From positions 334,702 through 398,701 of the forward strand of contig NZ_JQEZ01000004.1 in NCBI RefSeq assembly GCF_000743705.1: a stretch of DNA of 64,000 nt, in the 5' to 3' direction. Shown here piece after piece: positions 43,251 to 54,050 of this stretch (positions are counted from its first letter, which is position 1; every line of letters starts with the position of its first letter). This stretch comes from Ruegeria halocynthiae. Lineage in GTDB: Bacteria; Pseudomonadota; Alphaproteobacteria; Rhodobacterales; Rhodobacteraceae. The notes below the pieces were generated by a model that was not told where the DNA came from, searched no databases, and worked only from the letters and a program-made list of their open reading frames with translations. The position numbers and the translations under genes are program-made.

Positions 43251-44444
43251 TCAGCTTTGATCTTGCAGCCCTGCTTCGGCCTCGATCTGTTTGCGTGACT
43301 TGCGGGCGCGCTCGGTGGCCGATTTCAATTGACCGCAGGCCGCCATGATATCCTCGCCCCGCGTCTTGCGGATGGGCGAGGCATAGCCCGCCTGATGGAT
43401 GATTTTGGCAAACGCGTGGATACGGTTGTTTGAACTGCGCTTATACGGCGCGCCGGGCCATTCGTTGAACGGGATCAGATTGATCTTGGCCGCAATGTTG
43501 TGGCGCTTGATATGGTCGATCAGACGATGCGCATCTGCATCACTGTCATTGATCCCATCCAGCATGACGTATTCAAACGTGATCCGTTCGGAATTCGAAA
43601 CTTTGGGATAGTTGGCCAACGCTTGCAACAGCTCTTCGATATTCCAGCGCTTGTTGATCGGCACCAGAAAGTCGCGGACCTCATCCGTGGTTGCATGGAA
43701 CGAGATCGCCAGCAAACAGCCGATTTCATCGGCCGTGCGGGCAATTTCAGGCACCACGCCCGACGTCGACAGGGTAATGCGACGACGCGACAGGGAAATC
43801 CCTTCGGGATCCATCGCGATTTTCATCGCGTCACGGACGTTTTCAAAATTATACAGTGGCTCACCCATGCCCATCAGAACGATGTTCGACAGCAGACGGG
43901 TATCATCCGTACGCGTCCCCGGTACCGGCCATTCGTCAAGATCGTCGCGCGCCATCATCACCTGACCGACAATCTCGGCCGCCGTCAGATTGCGCACCAG
44001 TTTCTGCGTGCCCGTGTGGCAGAACGAACAGGTCAGCGTACACCCGACCTGAGACGAGATACACAGCGTGCCCCGGTCATCCTCGGGGATGTAAACAACC
44101 TCAACCTCGTGCCCGCCTGCGATGCGGACCAGATATTTGCGGGTGCCGTCCTCGGACACCTGACGGGTGATAACCTCGGGTATTTCGATGACGAAATTTT
44201 CTGCCAACTGCGCGCGGTAAGCTTTGGCCAGATTGGTCATCTCGGCGAAATCGCGGACGCCCCACTGATAGATCCATTGCCAGATTTGCCCGGTGCGCAT
44301 CTTGGCCTGCTTTTCAGGCGTGCCATGGTCGATCAGCGCCGCGCGCAACTGATCGCGCGTCAAACCGACGAGGTTGATCTTACCCTCCGGCAGTTTGCGG
44401 GGGATGGTCATGACGTCCTGGGTGATCGGCGCTTTGGCTGACAT
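43251..44444 (-). CDS. rlmN: Dual-specificity 23S rRNA A2503 / tRNA A37 C2-methyltransferase
   Basis: RlmN is a radical-SAM enzyme. The 397-residue protein has the cluster-binding C-x3-C-x2-C motif ([14 protein letters not shown]), [21 protein letters not shown] and the late catalytic Cys in IMAACGQL near residue 375. The N-terminal helical domain ([12 protein letters not shown]) contacts RNA. Start ATG 44444. The gene stands alone with its own upstream region. Confidence 0.95.
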   Translation of the reverse strand: MSAKAPITQDVMTIPRKLPEGKINLVGLTRDQLRAALIDHGTPEKQAKMRTGQIWQWIYQWGVRDFAEMTNLAKAYRAQLAENFVIEIPEVITRQVSEDGTRKYLVRIAGGHEVEVVYIPEDDRGTLCISSQVGCTLTCSFCHTGTQKLVRNLTAAEIVGQVMMARDDLDEWPVPGTRTDDTRLLSNIVLMGMGEPLYNFENVRDAMKIAMDPEGISLSRRRITLSTSGVVPEIARTADEIGCLLAISFHATTDEVRDFLVPINKRWNIEELLQALANYPKVSNSERITFEYVMLDGINDSDADAHRLIDHIKRHNIAAKINLIPFNEWPGAPYKRSSNNRIHAFAKIIHQAGYASPIRKTRGEDIMAACGQLKSATERARKSRKQIEAEAGLQDQS

Positions 44445-44580
44445 AGCTTTTCTCGAAGGATTCTGGTTTGGGATGCGCCTCTATATAGGAATAGGCGCAA
44501 AGATCAAAAGGTTTCGGACAAATTCAACCTTCGAGCTCTGAAATCTTATCCGAATACGCGGCGTATCTATGAATCCCGGC

Positions 44581-44611
44581 ATGGGCACCACGCGTTTTAC
44601 GCCGTGCCCAT
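44581..44611 (-). terminator. Hairpin after the small lipoprotein gene
   Basis: ATGGGCAC (44581-44588) and GTGCCCAT (44604-44611) form a perfect 8-bp stem just after the lipoprotein stop. The T content beyond the stem is low. Confidence 0.5.
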
Positions 44612-44620
44612 ACCCTGCGT

Positions 44621-44770
44621 TCAGAAGCAGTTGGGCGGCGTCAGATCTTTAACCGGATCTTCCGGGCCGCATTGCTCACCCGATATTGGATATGTGTCCG
44701 GGGCTTTTTCACATGCACTCAGAAAGCTGGCGCATACCATCATAAGGACTGCAACGCTCTTGTTCATCAT
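44621..44770 (-). CDS. Small lipoprotein, unknown function
   Basis: A 49-residue protein whose first half is a lipoprotein signal: positive MMNK, a hydrophobic stretch and lipobox LSAC, giving a lipidated Cys at about residue 21. The mature part is only about 29 residues with two more Cys (GEQCGPEDP, PPNCF). ATG 44770 has AGGAG 7 bases upstream; the longer frame to 44824 lacks a ribosome site. Function unknown. Confidence 0.65.
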   Translation of the reverse strand: MMNKSVAVLMMVCASFLSACEKAPDTYPISGEQCGPEDPVKDLTPPNCF

Positions 44771-44902
44771 CTCGTGACTCCTGTTTTTCTGCTGAACCAA
44801 GTAGTTCATATTCAGAAATTCCATACTTTGATGTGAATCAACTATTTCAATGTACGTGGCGTCACTTAGGCCAATAAGAATGACCGCCTGTTTGACACAA
44901 AA

Positions 44903-44925
44903 AACCCCGCCGGATTGGCGGGGTT
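44903..44925. terminator. Intrinsic terminator
   Basis: AACCCCGCC (44903-44911) pairs with GGCGGGGTT (44917-44925) around GGATT. An A run precedes it, giving T's on the minus strand after the IalB-like gene; TGTTTG follows on the plus strand. Confidence 0.85.
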
Positions 44926-44948
44926 GTTTGCATCACAGCGGGCTATCT

Positions 44949-45482
44949 TCAGTTCGTACAGCGCTTTTCGGCGTCTTCGATCGCTGCGGTGAACCCCAAA
45001 AGGGAAAACGTGTCCTTGGTTTGCGTCCCGCGTTCGGACCGGGCTGTCAAAACAGCTTCGGTGCCACGCCTCATGGCAGCAACCACCTTCAGGTCTTCGC
45101 CAGCCGTCGCAGGCCAGGCCCATTCGCCTTCGGTGATCAGTTCAAACTTGGTGCCGTCGATGTCCAGATTTACCGTCGACCCCGGTGCAAAAGGATACCC
45201 GCCGGTAAAGGTCACCTGACCTTTGACCTCGGCGTTGGGCCGATAGAACACGAACAGCAGAATGTCGCTGCGCCGGACGGATACAACCCGGCCACCGCGC
45301 GTGTTGACGGTTTCCTTGGGGGCTGAAACGCTCCAGCATTCGGTGGGATCATCTTCGACGAAAACGCTCCAATCCGTTTTTGCCGCCACTCGATTTGTGC
45401 TGGTCGCCTGTTGCGCAATTGCAGTTGTGGCCATTCCCGCCACACACAGGCCCGCGATCACGCGGACAAGCTTTGATCCCAT
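44949..45482 (-). CDS. Invasion-associated locus B (IalB)-family protein
   Basis: A 177-residue exported protein with a signal peptide (1-23, ending AIA). WSVFVEDDPTECWSVSAPKE and RSDILLFVFYRPN match the IalB domain, and a C-terminal Cys (EKRCTN) may pair with the N-terminal one. IalB was named from Bartonella, but in free-living roseobacters invasion is not implied. ATG 45482 has AGGAGG upstream. Confidence 0.85.
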   Translation of the reverse strand: MGSKLVRVIAGLCVAGMATTAIAQQATSTNRVAAKTDWSVFVEDDPTECWSVSAPKETVNTRGGRVVSVRRSDILLFVFYRPNAEVKGQVTFTGGYPFAPGSTVNLDIDGTKFELITEGEWAWPATAGEDLKVVAAMRRGTEAVLTARSERGTQTKDTFSLLGFTAAIEDAEKRCTN

Positions 45483-45662
45483 TGTCCAGCCTCCTAGCTC
45501 GACCTATTACCTCATACCCATCGGAAATGCCTGCGAACTCTGCCGGTTCGTCTCAGGTAAGTTGCGCATCCCGATGATTGTCGACATACACACACTAACG
45601 CAGGTTTCGCCACAGGCGAAAGGGCGATTGGCAGAATTTTGCGCATGTAACGGAGGGTTCAG

Positions 45663-46661
45663 ATGACACAACCAGTACCGATGACCGAACTGTGGCGCGG
45701 GCCATTGCTGGAAAGCCTGCATTTGGGCCATGCTGTCATCTGTGATGATACCGGCCAGATTGTGCAAAGCTGGGGCGATCCGAACGCGGTGATCTATCCC
45801 CGATCCTCGGCCAAAATGATCCAGGCACTGCCGTTGATCACATCCGGAGCGGCCGCAAAATACGGGTTGAATACGGAACATCTGGCGCTGGCCTGTGCCT
45901 CCCACAATGGGGCCGCCATTCACACCGATCGGGTGACGGCCTGGCTGGATCATCTGGGGCTGACCGAACATGATTTGCGCTGTGGTCCGCAAGAACCACA
46001 GGACATGGCCGCCCGCGACGGGCTGATCCTGGCCGATGACACGCCCTGCCAGATTCACAACAACTGTTCGGGCAAGCATTGCGGGTTTCTGGCGGTCGCG
46101 CAGCATATGGGTGCCGGGCCGGAATATCTTGAGATCGACCACCCCGTACAACAGGCTTGCCTGTCAGCTCTTGAGGAAACAACGGGCGAGACCAGCCCAG
46201 CCTATGGGATCGACGGCTGTTCGGCCCCGAACTTTGCCACATCGCTGGTTGGTTTGGCGCGGTCGATGGCTTGGTTTGCCTCGGCCGCCGACCGGTCGGA
46301 TCGCGCCAGCGATGCAGCCCAGCAGCTAACCGCTGCAATGATGAAACACCCCGAACTGGTCGCGGGCGAAACCCGTGCCTGCACCGAATTGATGCGCGCC
46401 ATGAAGGGCCGCGTTGCGATCAAGACCGGGGCCGAGGCGGTGTTCATCGCCATCATTCCGGAAAAACGCATGGGTGTGGCATTGAAAATCACCGATGGCA
46501 CCACCCGCGCCAGCGAATGCGCCATTGCAGCCATTCTTGTCAGCCTTGGTGTGCTGGAGGCCGAACACCCGGCCACCCGCAAATTCATGAACGCCATCCA
46601 ATACAGCCGCCGTGGGCTGGAATGCGGCGTGATCCGCCCTGTACCAGGTTTCCCCGGCTAA
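45663..46661 (+). CDS. Asparaginase, Rhizobium-type (Asparaginase_II family)
   Basis: A 332-residue cytoplasmic enzyme that hydrolyses asparagine to aspartate and ammonia. It is unrelated to E. coli AnsA/AnsB and matches the Rhizobium etli ReAV type: RSSAKMIQALP carries the catalytic Ser-Ser-x-Lys, NNCSGKHCGFLA the Cys and Lys that hold zinc, and IDGCSAPNF the second Cys. It is divergent from the IalB-like gene. The C-terminal TGAEAVFIAIIPEK is also typical. Confidence 0.88.
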   Translation: MTQPVPMTELWRGPLLESLHLGHAVICDDTGQIVQSWGDPNAVIYPRSSAKMIQALPLITSGAAAKYGLNTEHLALACASHNGAAIHTDRVTAWLDHLGLTEHDLRCGPQEPQDMAARDGLILADDTPCQIHNNCSGKHCGFLAVAQHMGAGPEYLEIDHPVQQACLSALEETTGETSPAYGIDGCSAPNFATSLVGLARSMAWFASAADRSDRASDAAQQLTAAMMKHPELVAGETRACTELMRAMKGRVAIKTGAEAVFIAIIPEKRMGVALKITDGTTRASECAIAAILVSLGVLEAEHPATRKFMNAIQYSRRGLECGVIRPVPGFPG

Positions 46662-46665
46662 GGCA

Positions 46666-46986
46666 TCACATCTCGATTTCGTGGACCTCAGCCACTTCGA
46701 CCGAGCCTGACCCGTTCACCACCATGGGGCAGCCCTTGGCCATTTCGGTCGCGGCATCCATGCTGGCGGCCTTGACGACGGTAAAGCCCGAAGCCGGATT
46801 GGAACCGCCGTTATCGACGACACCGCCCGAGCTGACGGTATAGGACTGGCCCACCGGATTGCCGGGGATGTCCAGCGCGTCACCCATGTTCTGGAACCAT
46901 GCGCCCCAGGCCGCCATGGTCGCTTCGACTTCGGCGGGGTCGGTTGGGGTGTTGCCGCCGTGATAGACAAACAGATATTGGGGCAT
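46666..46986 (-). CDS. YciI-like protein
   Basis: A 106-residue YCII-related ferredoxin-fold protein, beginning MPQYLFVYHGG with WGAWFQNMGDAL and ending VEVAEVHEIEM. Relatives sit next to SRPBCC and ArsR genes as here, but their activity is not firmly known. ATG 46986 is preceded by GGGAGG. It follows the SRPBCC gene by 22 bases and is the last gene of that three-gene unit. Confidence 0.82.
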   Translation of the reverse strand: MPQYLFVYHGGNTPTDPAEVEATMAAWGAWFQNMGDALDIPGNPVGQSYTVSSGGVVDNGGSNPASGFTVVKAASMDAATEMAKGCPMVVNGSGSVEVAEVHEIEM

Positions 46987-47008
46987 TTCTTTCCTCCCTG
47001 ATAAAGAT

Positions 47009-47437
47009 CTATTGAAATTGCGCCTCAAGCTTGCGCAGCGATGAGGTCCAGCCGGTATTGTGGTTCGCGGCGATCTCATCATCGCCCAGATCGCGGTGAT
47101 CCAGGATCAGCCGCGCGCAGTCACCCGCAGATTCGACAGTCAGCGTCACATGGCTTTCTGCGCCGCGCTGATCCTGATCGTCATGCCAGCCCCAGGTGAA
47201 GCCCACCGAATTTGGCGGGTCGATATGGGTCACCTGCCCCGAGACTTTGTATTTCTGGCCTTCCGCATTCTCCATGACCGAGTACCACGGCCCAAGGCGC
47301 GAAAAATCCAGATCATGCTCGGGCACATGCATCCCTTCCGGGCCCCACCACTGCAACAGCTTTGCGCCATCACTGATCCAGGCAAACAGATTTTCGGTGC
47401 TGGTCGGAAACTCACGTTCCAGTTTCAGTTCGGCCAT
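47009..47437 (-). CDS. SRPBCC/AHSA1-domain protein
   Basis: A 142-residue START-like ligand-binding protein (Aha1 homology type). LEREFPTSTENLFAWISD, LLQWWGPEGM and GFTWGWHDD fit the family. The hydrophobic cavity's ligand is unknown. It overlaps the end of the ArsR gene by 13 bases, the usual layout of an ArsR regulator and its SRPBCC partner. Confidence 0.87.
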   Translation of the reverse strand: MAELKLEREFPTSTENLFAWISDGAKLLQWWGPEGMHVPEHDLDFSRLGPWYSVMENAEGQKYKVSGQVTHIDPPNSVGFTWGWHDDQDQRGAESHVTLTVESAGDCARLILDHRDLGDDEIAANHNTGWTSSLRKLEAQFQ

Positions 47438-47760
47438 GAATTTTCCCTTTCAATCAAGGCGTTCAAACGGTCCAGGCTGTTTTCCCAGAACTCCCGTTTC
47501 GAGATGGTCCACTCGGCAATCGCGCGCAGCCCGTCGGGCTGGACCGAATACATCCGCTGGCTGCCCTGTATCCGCTGTTGCACCAGCCCGGCCTCGCGCA
47601 GCACCTTCAGATGGCGCGAGATCGCAGCCCCCGACATCCCGCGCCCATCAATCAGGTCACCGGCGGGCAATTCCCCGTCCTGCATCAACTGCTCGACGAT
47701 TGAGAATCGGGTGGCATCGGACAAGGCCGAAAATGTGGTCAGAAGCGTGTTCATGACCAT
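47425..47760 (-). CDS. ArsR-family transcriptional regulator
   Basis: A 111-residue winged-helix repressor. FSALSDATRFSIVEQLMQDGE, SGAAISRHLKVLREAGLV and RIQGSQRMYSV are standard ArsR blocks. The metal-binding ELCVC box is absent, so it belongs to the non-metal group that usually accompanies SRPBCC genes. Start is ATG 47760 or 47754; neither has a clear ribosome site. A perfect inverted repeat directly upstream is the likely operator. Confidence 0.88.
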   Translation of the reverse strand: MVMNTLLTTFSALSDATRFSIVEQLMQDGELPAGDLIDGRGMSGAAISRHLKVLREAGLVQQRIQGSQRMYSVQPDGLRAIAEWTISKREFWENSLDRLNALIERENSWPN

Positions 47761-47762
47761 TG

Positions 47763-47780
47763 TTTAACATTTTTGTTAAA
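47763..47780. promoter_or_regulatory. Inverted repeat at the arsR-type promoter
   Basis: TTTAAC (47763-47768) and GTTAAA (47775-47780) are exact inverted repeats with a 6-base spacer, starting 3 bases before the regulator's ATG. Autorepression is inferred. Confidence 0.55.
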
Positions 47781-47800
47781 TGAAGGGAAGCCCCTTCAGA

Positions 47801-48679
47801 TCAGACCTCGACAAAGGCCGTGCGGGCATATCCCTGAAGGTACAATAGCGCCGTCAGATCACCGTAATTGATTCGAATGTCGCATTTCTCGGCGACCGAA
47901 GGTTTGGCGTGCAGCGCGACACCGGTTCCGGCCCGGTCCAACATGCCCAGATCATTGGCGCCATCGCCAACAGCGATGACATCAGCCTCGGACAGGCCCA
48001 ACCGTTTGGTGATCTGCTCCAGTGCATCGACCTTGGCCTGACGCCCCAGAATGGGGTGCTGCACCTCTCCAGTCAGCACACCGTTTTCGGCCAACAGCGT
48101 ATTGGCCCGGTTCTCGTCAAAGCCAAGCTGTGCGGCCACATTGGCGGTAAAGGCAGTGAACCCGCCCGAGACCAGCGCCGCGTACCCGCCGTTCACCCGC
48201 ATGGTTGCAACCAGCTCTCTGCCGCCCGGCATCAACGTGATGCGGTCGGCCAGAACCTTGTCGATCACCGTCTCGGACAAGCCCTTCAACAGGCCGACCC
48301 GCTCGGTCAACGCGCCTTCAAAGTCCAGCTCGCCATTCATCGCCCGCGCGGTGATGCCCTTGACCCGATCCCCGACACCGGCTTCATCGGCCAGTTCGTC
48401 GATGCATTCCTGCTGGATCATCGTGCTGTCCATATCGGCCAACAGCATCAACTTGCGGCGTCCGGCAACTGGCTGCACGATCAGATCCACACCCAGAAGT
48501 TGCAACTCGGCCCACACGTCCCAGCGATTGCCCGGCATCTCGGGGAATTTGAACTGCGCGGCCTCGTCCGGGCTGAGCCAGACCATATCACCGCCGCCCC
48601 ACGCATTGCACAGCGACTCGACAAGGGCCTCTTCCAGCGACGGCGCGGTTGGGTTGGTCAGCAAAGTTGCAACGTACAT
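47801..48679 (-). CDS. serB: Phosphoserine phosphatase
   Basis: SerB makes serine from phosphoserine, the last step of the pathway begun by SerA and SerC in the same window. The 292-residue HAD-family protein has the nucleophile motif LADMDSTMI near residue 82, SGGFTAF and GDGANDLGML. The first 70 residues are an ACT-like or family-specific N-terminal extension. The gene stands apart from serC-serA by about 10 kb. Confidence 0.94.
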   Translation of the reverse strand: MYVATLLTNPTAPSLEEALVESLCNAWGGGDMVWLSPDEAAQFKFPEMPGNRWDVWAELQLLGVDLIVQPVAGRRKLMLLADMDSTMIQQECIDELADEAGVGDRVKGITARAMNGELDFEGALTERVGLLKGLSETVIDKVLADRITLMPGGRELVATMRVNGGYAALVSGGFTAFTANVAAQLGFDENRANTLLAENGVLTGEVQHPILGRQAKVDALEQITKRLGLSEADVIAVGDGANDLGMLDRAGTGVALHAKPSVAEKCDIRINYGDLTALLYLQGYARTAFVEV

Positions 48680-48752
48680 CTTTCAATCTCCCGCATGCTT
48701 ACATGCGCATATCGCAGGTGCAGCATTTTCGCCAGAGACAGTTTGCGGCGAC

Positions 48753-50435
48753 CTATCCAAGAATTCCCGGCAAGCGCAGCCCGTGTTCCCGGGCGCAGTC
48801 CCTTGCAATGTCATATCCCGCATCCGCATGGCGCCACACGCCCGAGGCCGGATCGTTCCACAGAACCCGCTCCAACCGCCGCGCGGCGTCTTCGGTACCA
48901 TCGGCACAGATCACCACGCCCGCGTGCTGGCTGAATCCCATCCCCACACCGCCACCGTGATGCAGCGACACCCAGGTCGCACCGCTGGCAGTGTTGATCA
49001 GCGCGTTCAGCAACGGCCAGTCCGACACCGCATCGGACCCGTCCAGCATCGCCTCAGTCTCGCGGTTCGGGCTGGCGACCGAGCCTGAATCCAAGTGATC
49101 CCGGCCGATGACCACCGGGGCCTTCAGCTCGCCACTGGCGACCATCTCGTTAAAAGCCAGCCCAGCACGGTGACGATCCCCCAGCCCGATCCAGCAGATG
49201 CGGGCCGGCAAGCCCTGAAATGCAATCCGCTCTGACGCCATATCAAGCCAGCGATGCAGGTGTTCGTTTTCCGGAAACAGTTCCTTCATCTTGGCGTCGG
49301 TCTTATGAATGTCCTCGGGGTCGCCTGACAGGGCGCACCAGCGGAACGGGCCAATACCCTTGCAGAACAGCGGGCGGATATAGGCGGGCACGAATCCGGG
49401 AAAGGCAAAGGCGTTTTCCAGCCCCTCATCCTGCGCCACCTGCCGGATGTTGTTGCCATAGTCCAGCGTCGGGACACCCGCGTTCGAGAAATCGACCATT
49501 GCGGCGACATGCTGTTTCATCGACGCGCGTGCGGCTTTTTCCACTGATTTAGGGTCTGTTTCACGCTGTTCCCGCCACTGCGCCATCGACCAACCCAGCG
49601 GCAGATAGCCGTTGATCGGATCATGCGCGCTGGTTTGGTCAGTGACAATGTCGGGGCGCATCCCGCCAGCTTGCATCCGGGCATAGATTTCGGGAAAAAC
49701 CTCAGCCGCATTGCCCAGCAGGCCGACGGATTTCGCCTCACCCGCCTTGGTCCATCGGTCGATCATCGCAAGCGCCTCGTCCAGCGTCTCGGCTTTTTCG
49801 TCCAGATATTTGGTGCGCAGGCGGAATTCTATGCTGTCAGGGTTGCACTCTACCGCCAGACAGCAAGCCCCGGCGAACACCGCCGCCAGCGGCTGTGCGC
49901 CACCCATACCGCCCAAGCCCCCGGTCAGAATCCATTTGCCGGTCAGATCGCCGCCATAGTGTTGACGCCCCGCCTCGGCAAAGGTTTCATAGGTGCCCTG
50001 AACGATGCCCTGTGTGCCGATGTATATCCATGACCCGGCGGTCATCTGGCCGTACATCATCAGGCCCTTCTTATCCAATTCGTTGAAATGATCCCAAGTC
50101 GCCCAATGGGGCACAAGGTTCGAATTCGCAATCAGCACACGCGGCGCGTCCCTATGCGTTCGGATGATCGCAACCGGCTTGCCCGACTGGACGATCAGAG
50201 TCTCATCCGCCTCCAAATCCTTCAAACCGGCGACAATAGTGTCGAAATCCTTCCACGTGCGGGCCGCGCGACCGATGCCGCCATAGACCACCAGTTCATG
50301 CGGGTTTTCGGCCACATCGGGATGCAGGTTATTCATCAGCATCCGCAGCGGGGCCTCGGTCAACCAGCTTTTGGCAGTCAGTTCGGGGCCTGTCGGAGGA
50401 TAGATGTCGCGGGTGTTCTTGCGAGGGTCGGTCAT
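48753..50435 (-). CDS. hutU: Urocanate hydratase
   Basis: HutU converts urocanate to 4-imidazolone-5-propionate using tightly bound NAD+. The 560-residue protein shows the NAD-binding [14 protein letters not shown], the active-site Cys in [15 protein letters not shown], and [17 protein letters not shown] near the C terminus. ATG 50435 overlaps the hutG stop (ATGA). It is the last gene of the hutIHGU operon. Confidence 0.96.
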   Translation of the reverse strand: MTDPRKNTRDIYPPTGPELTAKSWLTEAPLRMLMNNLHPDVAENPHELVVYGGIGRAARTWKDFDTIVAGLKDLEADETLIVQSGKPVAIIRTHRDAPRVLIANSNLVPHWATWDHFNELDKKGLMMYGQMTAGSWIYIGTQGIVQGTYETFAEAGRQHYGGDLTGKWILTGGLGGMGGAQPLAAVFAGACCLAVECNPDSIEFRLRTKYLDEKAETLDEALAMIDRWTKAGEAKSVGLLGNAAEVFPEIYARMQAGGMRPDIVTDQTSAHDPINGYLPLGWSMAQWREQRETDPKSVEKAARASMKQHVAAMVDFSNAGVPTLDYGNNIRQVAQDEGLENAFAFPGFVPAYIRPLFCKGIGPFRWCALSGDPEDIHKTDAKMKELFPENEHLHRWLDMASERIAFQGLPARICWIGLGDRHRAGLAFNEMVASGELKAPVVIGRDHLDSGSVASPNRETEAMLDGSDAVSDWPLLNALINTASGATWVSLHHGGGVGMGFSQHAGVVICADGTEDAARRLERVLWNDPASGVWRHADAGYDIARDCAREHGLRLPGILG

Positions 50436-51229
50436 GGCACAAGCTCCAATGCGGTGTCTTGGATGGCATCCAGAATATCGCGCAGCCAACGTCGCAGACG
50501 GTTGGCTTTCGCGTTGTCATAGGCCCACGGGGCGGCTTCGGTCGTCAGATAGGTGGATTGCGCCAGTTCCATCTGTATGGCGTGTATGCCTTCGGCCGGG
50601 CGGCCATAGTGGCGCGTGGTCCAGCCACCCCGAAAACGTCCGTTCAGGACAGTGCTATAGGGCGACGAAGCAGCAATTTCTTGCGCAATAGACTCGAATT
50701 TCGATGCGCAAGTCACACCGCCGTTTGTCCCGATGTTCATGTCGGGCAGCGTACCACCGAACAGGAACGGAATGCGGCTGCGGATCGAATGGCAATCGAA
50801 CAGAATGGCCACGCCGTGACGTGCCTTGACGCGTTGCAACTCCTCGGCCAGCGCAGCGTGATAGGGCGCGTGAAAGGCTTGGCAGCGCTGGACGGTGTCG
50901 GCCTGTGAGGGTTCCTGTCCACTGCGCCAGATCGGTTGCCCATCAAAATCGGTCAGCGGCACCAGCGTCGTCGTGTTCTGCCCGGGATATAGGGAGACAC
51001 CTTCAGGATCGCGATTGGCATCGATCACATAGCGATGGATATGCGATTGAACCACGGTCACATTATCCAAAAGCCCATGATAGAGCCTGTTTATGTGCCA
51101 ATCTGTGTCCGCCAACGCGCGCCCGGTGGAATTCAGATGGGCGATAATGTTATCTGGCACGAATGTCCCGCCATGGGGTTGCCCCAGCACGATGGGGCCT
51201 TCCCCGCGCTGTATGCTGACCGCCTGCAT
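50432..51229 (-). CDS. hutG: N-formylglutamate deformylase
   Basis: HutG releases formate from N-formylglutamate, the last step of the HutF route. The 265-residue protein has [29 protein letters not shown] and [12 protein letters not shown], which fit the N-formylglutamate amidohydrolase family and its zinc ligands. ATG 51229 overlaps the hutH stop by one base (TGATG). Start confirmed by length and coupling; the frame extends upstream within hutH as a shadow. Confidence 0.94.
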   Translation of the reverse strand: MQAVSIQRGEGPIVLGQPHGGTFVPDNIIAHLNSTGRALADTDWHINRLYHGLLDNVTVVQSHIHRYVIDANRDPEGVSLYPGQNTTTLVPLTDFDGQPIWRSGQEPSQADTVQRCQAFHAPYHAALAEELQRVKARHGVAILFDCHSIRSRIPFLFGGTLPDMNIGTNGGVTCASKFESIAQEIAASSPYSTVLNGRFRGGWTTRHYGRPAEGIHAIQMELAQSTYLTTEAAPWAYDNAKANRLRRWLRDILDAIQDTALELVP

Positions 51230-52764
51230 CACGCCAGTTCCGGCATCGGCGTGTCGACGGCCTGCAGGATTGCGCCTTCGGCGACGAGACGCTTGGCCAG
51301 TTCCAGATCCGGGGCCAGATAGCGATCCTCGGCCAGGGTCGCGATGTCGGCCCGCAACCTGGCAATGACCCGCTGCAAGGGGCCACTGGTGGTCAGAGGC
51401 GCGCGGAATTCGACGCCTTGCGCGGCGCACAAAAGTTCGACCCCAAGGATGTAATTCAGGTTCTCGACCATCCGGGTCAGACGTCGCGCACCGTGGGCCG
51501 CCATCGAGACGTGATCCTCTTGATTGGCCGAGGTTGGCGTGCTGTCGGTCACGCAGGGATTGGCGAGGTGCTTGTTCTCGCTCATCAGCGCGGCTGTGGT
51601 CACCTCGGCGATCATCAGGCCCGAGTTCAGCCCCGGATCGGGCGTCAGAAAGGGCGGCAGATCAAAGCTCAGCGTCGGGTCCACCATCAGTGCGATGCGG
51701 CGTTGCGCGATAGCACCGATTTCGGACAGGGCCAGCGCGATCATGTCAGCGGCAAACCCCACCGGTTCGGCGTGGAAATTCCCGCCCGAGACAATTGCAT
51801 CGGCGTCCACCAGAACAAGCGGGTTATCCGTGGCCGCGTTGGCCTCAACCTCAAGCGTCACAGCTGCTTGCCGCAAGACGTCCAACGCGGCCCCGGTGAC
51901 CTGCGGCTGGCAGCGAATGCAATACGGGTCCTGCACGCGCGTATCGCCATCCCGGTGGCTTTCCCTGATGTCCGACCCTGCCAGTGCAGTGCGCATGGCG
52001 ATGGCGGCCTCAATCTGGCCGCGATGACCGCGCAGGGCGTGAATTTCTGGTTGCAAGGGGGCCGTGGACCCCATGATCGCATCCGTCGACAGCGCGGAAA
52101 TCATCAGGGCGCTTTGCGCGGCGCGCCATCCTTCGAACAGACCGGCCAGCGCAAATGCCGTCGAAAATTGCGTACCGTTTATGAAAGCCAATCCTTCTTT
52201 TGGTCCTAGCTCGACAGGCTCTAATCCGGCGGACTTCAGCGCTTTGCGACCTGAAAGGACGACGCCGTCCACCTCGGCTTCGCCCTCGCCAATGATTACG
52301 GCGGTCATATGGGCCAGCGGCGCCAGATCGCCGGATGCCCCGACCGACCCCTGCGCCGGGATGACAGGGGTTACGCCGCGCGCCAGCATCTGTTGCAGCA
52401 GGTCGATCAGCGCCCACCGGACACCAGAGGCCCCCCGCCCAAAGGACAAAAGTTTAAGTGTCATCATCAACCGGGTTACCTGACGCGGTATGGCCGGGCC
52501 GACACCACAACAATGACTGAGGATCAGGTTTCGTTGCAGGGTGGACGTATCCTTTGCGTCGATCTTGTGACTGGCCAGCTTGCCGAATCCGGTATTGACG
52601 CCATAAACGGGCGCGTCACCAGCGGCGGCGGACAAAATCCGTTCGGCGGCGGTTTCGACCGCCTGCCGACACCCGTTGTCCAAAGAAACTGCCCTCTGAT
52701 GCCAATAGACCTCGGCCAATTGCGACAGGGATACCCGCCCCGGAACAAGCGAAAGGGCTGTCAT
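51229..52764 (-). CDS. hutH: Histidine ammonia-lyase
   Basis: HutH removes ammonia from histidine to give urocanate. The 511-residue protein has the MIO-forming Ala-Ser-Gly in [13 protein letters not shown], the catalytic Tyr in [12 protein letters not shown] near the N terminus and [15 protein letters not shown] late in the chain. ATG 52764 overlaps the hutI stop (ATGA). No cofactor gene is needed because MIO forms by itself. Confidence 0.96.
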   Translation of the reverse strand: MTALSLVPGRVSLSQLAEVYWHQRAVSLDNGCRQAVETAAERILSAAAGDAPVYGVNTGFGKLASHKIDAKDTSTLQRNLILSHCCGVGPAIPRQVTRLMMTLKLLSFGRGASGVRWALIDLLQQMLARGVTPVIPAQGSVGASGDLAPLAHMTAVIIGEGEAEVDGVVLSGRKALKSAGLEPVELGPKEGLAFINGTQFSTAFALAGLFEGWRAAQSALMISALSTDAIMGSTAPLQPEIHALRGHRGQIEAAIAMRTALAGSDIRESHRDGDTRVQDPYCIRCQPQVTGAALDVLRQAAVTLEVEANAATDNPLVLVDADAIVSGGNFHAEPVGFAADMIALALSEIGAIAQRRIALMVDPTLSFDLPPFLTPDPGLNSGLMIAEVTTAALMSENKHLANPCVTDSTPTSANQEDHVSMAAHGARRLTRMVENLNYILGVELLCAAQGVEFRAPLTTSGPLQRVIARLRADIATLAEDRYLAPDLELAKRLVAEGAILQAVDTPMPELA

Positions 52765-53969
52765 CCCTGACCTCCGAAAATTCGTTTGTGAAGGGGGTTG
52801 TAACCGATGCGATAGGACAGCTCGGCCGCGTGTTCGACATCCCAGATGGCAAGGTCCGCCCGCTGACCCGGCGCTATGGTGCCCGCATCCGTCAGACCCA
52901 AGGCCCGCGCCGCGTTCCGGGTGACACCGGCCAGCGCCTCTTCGGGGGTCAGGCGAAACAACGTGCACCCCATGTTCAGGGTCAGCAACAGTGACGTCAT
53001 CGGAGATGACCCGGGATTGCAATCCGTCGCCAGCGCCATGAGCACCTGATGTTGCCGCAACAGATCAACGGGCGGCGCCTGAGTTTCGCGCAGCGTATAG
53101 AACGCGCCGGGCAACAGGACCGCGACGGTTCCGGCACGCGCCATGGCGGCTGCTCCTTCGGCGTCCAGATACTCGATATGGTCCGCAGACAAAGCCCCGT
53201 AAGACGCCGCAAGCCGCGCCCCGCCCAGATTCGACAACTGTTCCGCGTGCAGTTTGACTGGCAAGCCCAGCTCAGCGGCCACATCAAAGACCTGCGCGAT
53301 CTGGGTTGGGTTGAACGCGATCCCTTCGCAAAACCCGTCCACAGCATCCACCAGACCCTGTGCATGGGCTTCACGCAGGGCTGGGATGCAGATTTCAGCG
53401 ATATAAGCATCGGGCTGCGCCGCGAATTCGGGCGGCACGGCATGCGCGCCCAGAAAGCTGGTCTTGACCCGCACCGGACGCATTTCACCTATCCGGCGCG
53501 CGACACGCAACATTTTCAATTCGGTCTCGGTATCCAGCCCGTACCCTGATTTCACCTCAAGACAGGTGACGCCCTCGGCAATCAACGCATCCACGCGCTG
53601 CAATGCGTCTGACAAAAGCGCGTCTTCGCTTGCCGATCGCGTGGCGTTGACCGTGGACAGGATGCCGCCGCCCGCGCGCGCGACTTCTTCGTAAGTTGCA
53701 CCATTGAGGCGCATCTCGAACTCGGCCGCGCGATTGCCGCCAAAAACCACATGCGTATGCGCATCAATCAGCCCCGGCGTGATCAGCCGGTCGCCATAAT
53801 CCTGGGCCGGCCAATCCGCATATTCGGCAGGCAAAGCCGACCGAGCGCCAACCCAGACAATGTCTGAACCGTCCACTGCGATGGCCGCATCACGATACAG
53901 GCCATAGGCCGTACCTCCAGCTGCCATTGTTGCCACCTGCGCGCTGAAAAGGACCGATTTTTCCGTCAT
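52761..53969 (-). CDS. hutI: Imidazolonepropionase
   Basis: HutI hydrolyses imidazolonepropionate to N-formimino-L-glutamate. The 402-residue amidohydrolase has the metal-binding [32 protein letters not shown] and [10 protein letters not shown] motifs. It is the first gene of the minus-strand hut operon and divergent from hutF; their 81-base promoter region contains CGTATACG. Confidence 0.95.
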   Translation of the reverse strand: MTEKSVLFSAQVATMAAGGTAYGLYRDAAIAVDGSDIVWVGARSALPAEYADWPAQDYGDRLITPGLIDAHTHVVFGGNRAAEFEMRLNGATYEEVARAGGGILSTVNATRSASEDALLSDALQRVDALIAEGVTCLEVKSGYGLDTETELKMLRVARRIGEMRPVRVKTSFLGAHAVPPEFAAQPDAYIAEICIPALREAHAQGLVDAVDGFCEGIAFNPTQIAQVFDVAAELGLPVKLHAEQLSNLGGARLAASYGALSADHIEYLDAEGAAAMARAGTVAVLLPGAFYTLRETQAPPVDLLRQHQVLMALATDCNPGSSPMTSLLLTLNMGCTLFRLTPEEALAGVTRNAARALGLTDAGTIAPGQRADLAIWDVEHAAELSYRIGYNPLHKRIFGGQG

Positions 53970-54006
53970 GGCGATTCTTTTGGACTCCCCTCACTTTGTA
54001 TTTTTT

Positions 54007-54014
54007 CGTATACG
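54007..54014. promoter_or_regulatory. Candidate HutC operator
   Basis: CGTATACG is a perfect 8-base palindrome in the AT-rich hutI-hutF divergent promoter, flanked by T's on the left and A's on the right. HutC operators in other bacteria centre on TATA-like palindromes, so this is a plausible site. Confidence 0.4.
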
Positions 54015-54050
54015 GGTAAAAATTTAAAGTCTACACAAAATGGATGCAAC

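Noticed and set aside
44949..45482. Virulence or host invasion factor
   Set aside because: IalB-family genes are widespread in free-living roseobacters and no other virulence genes are present.
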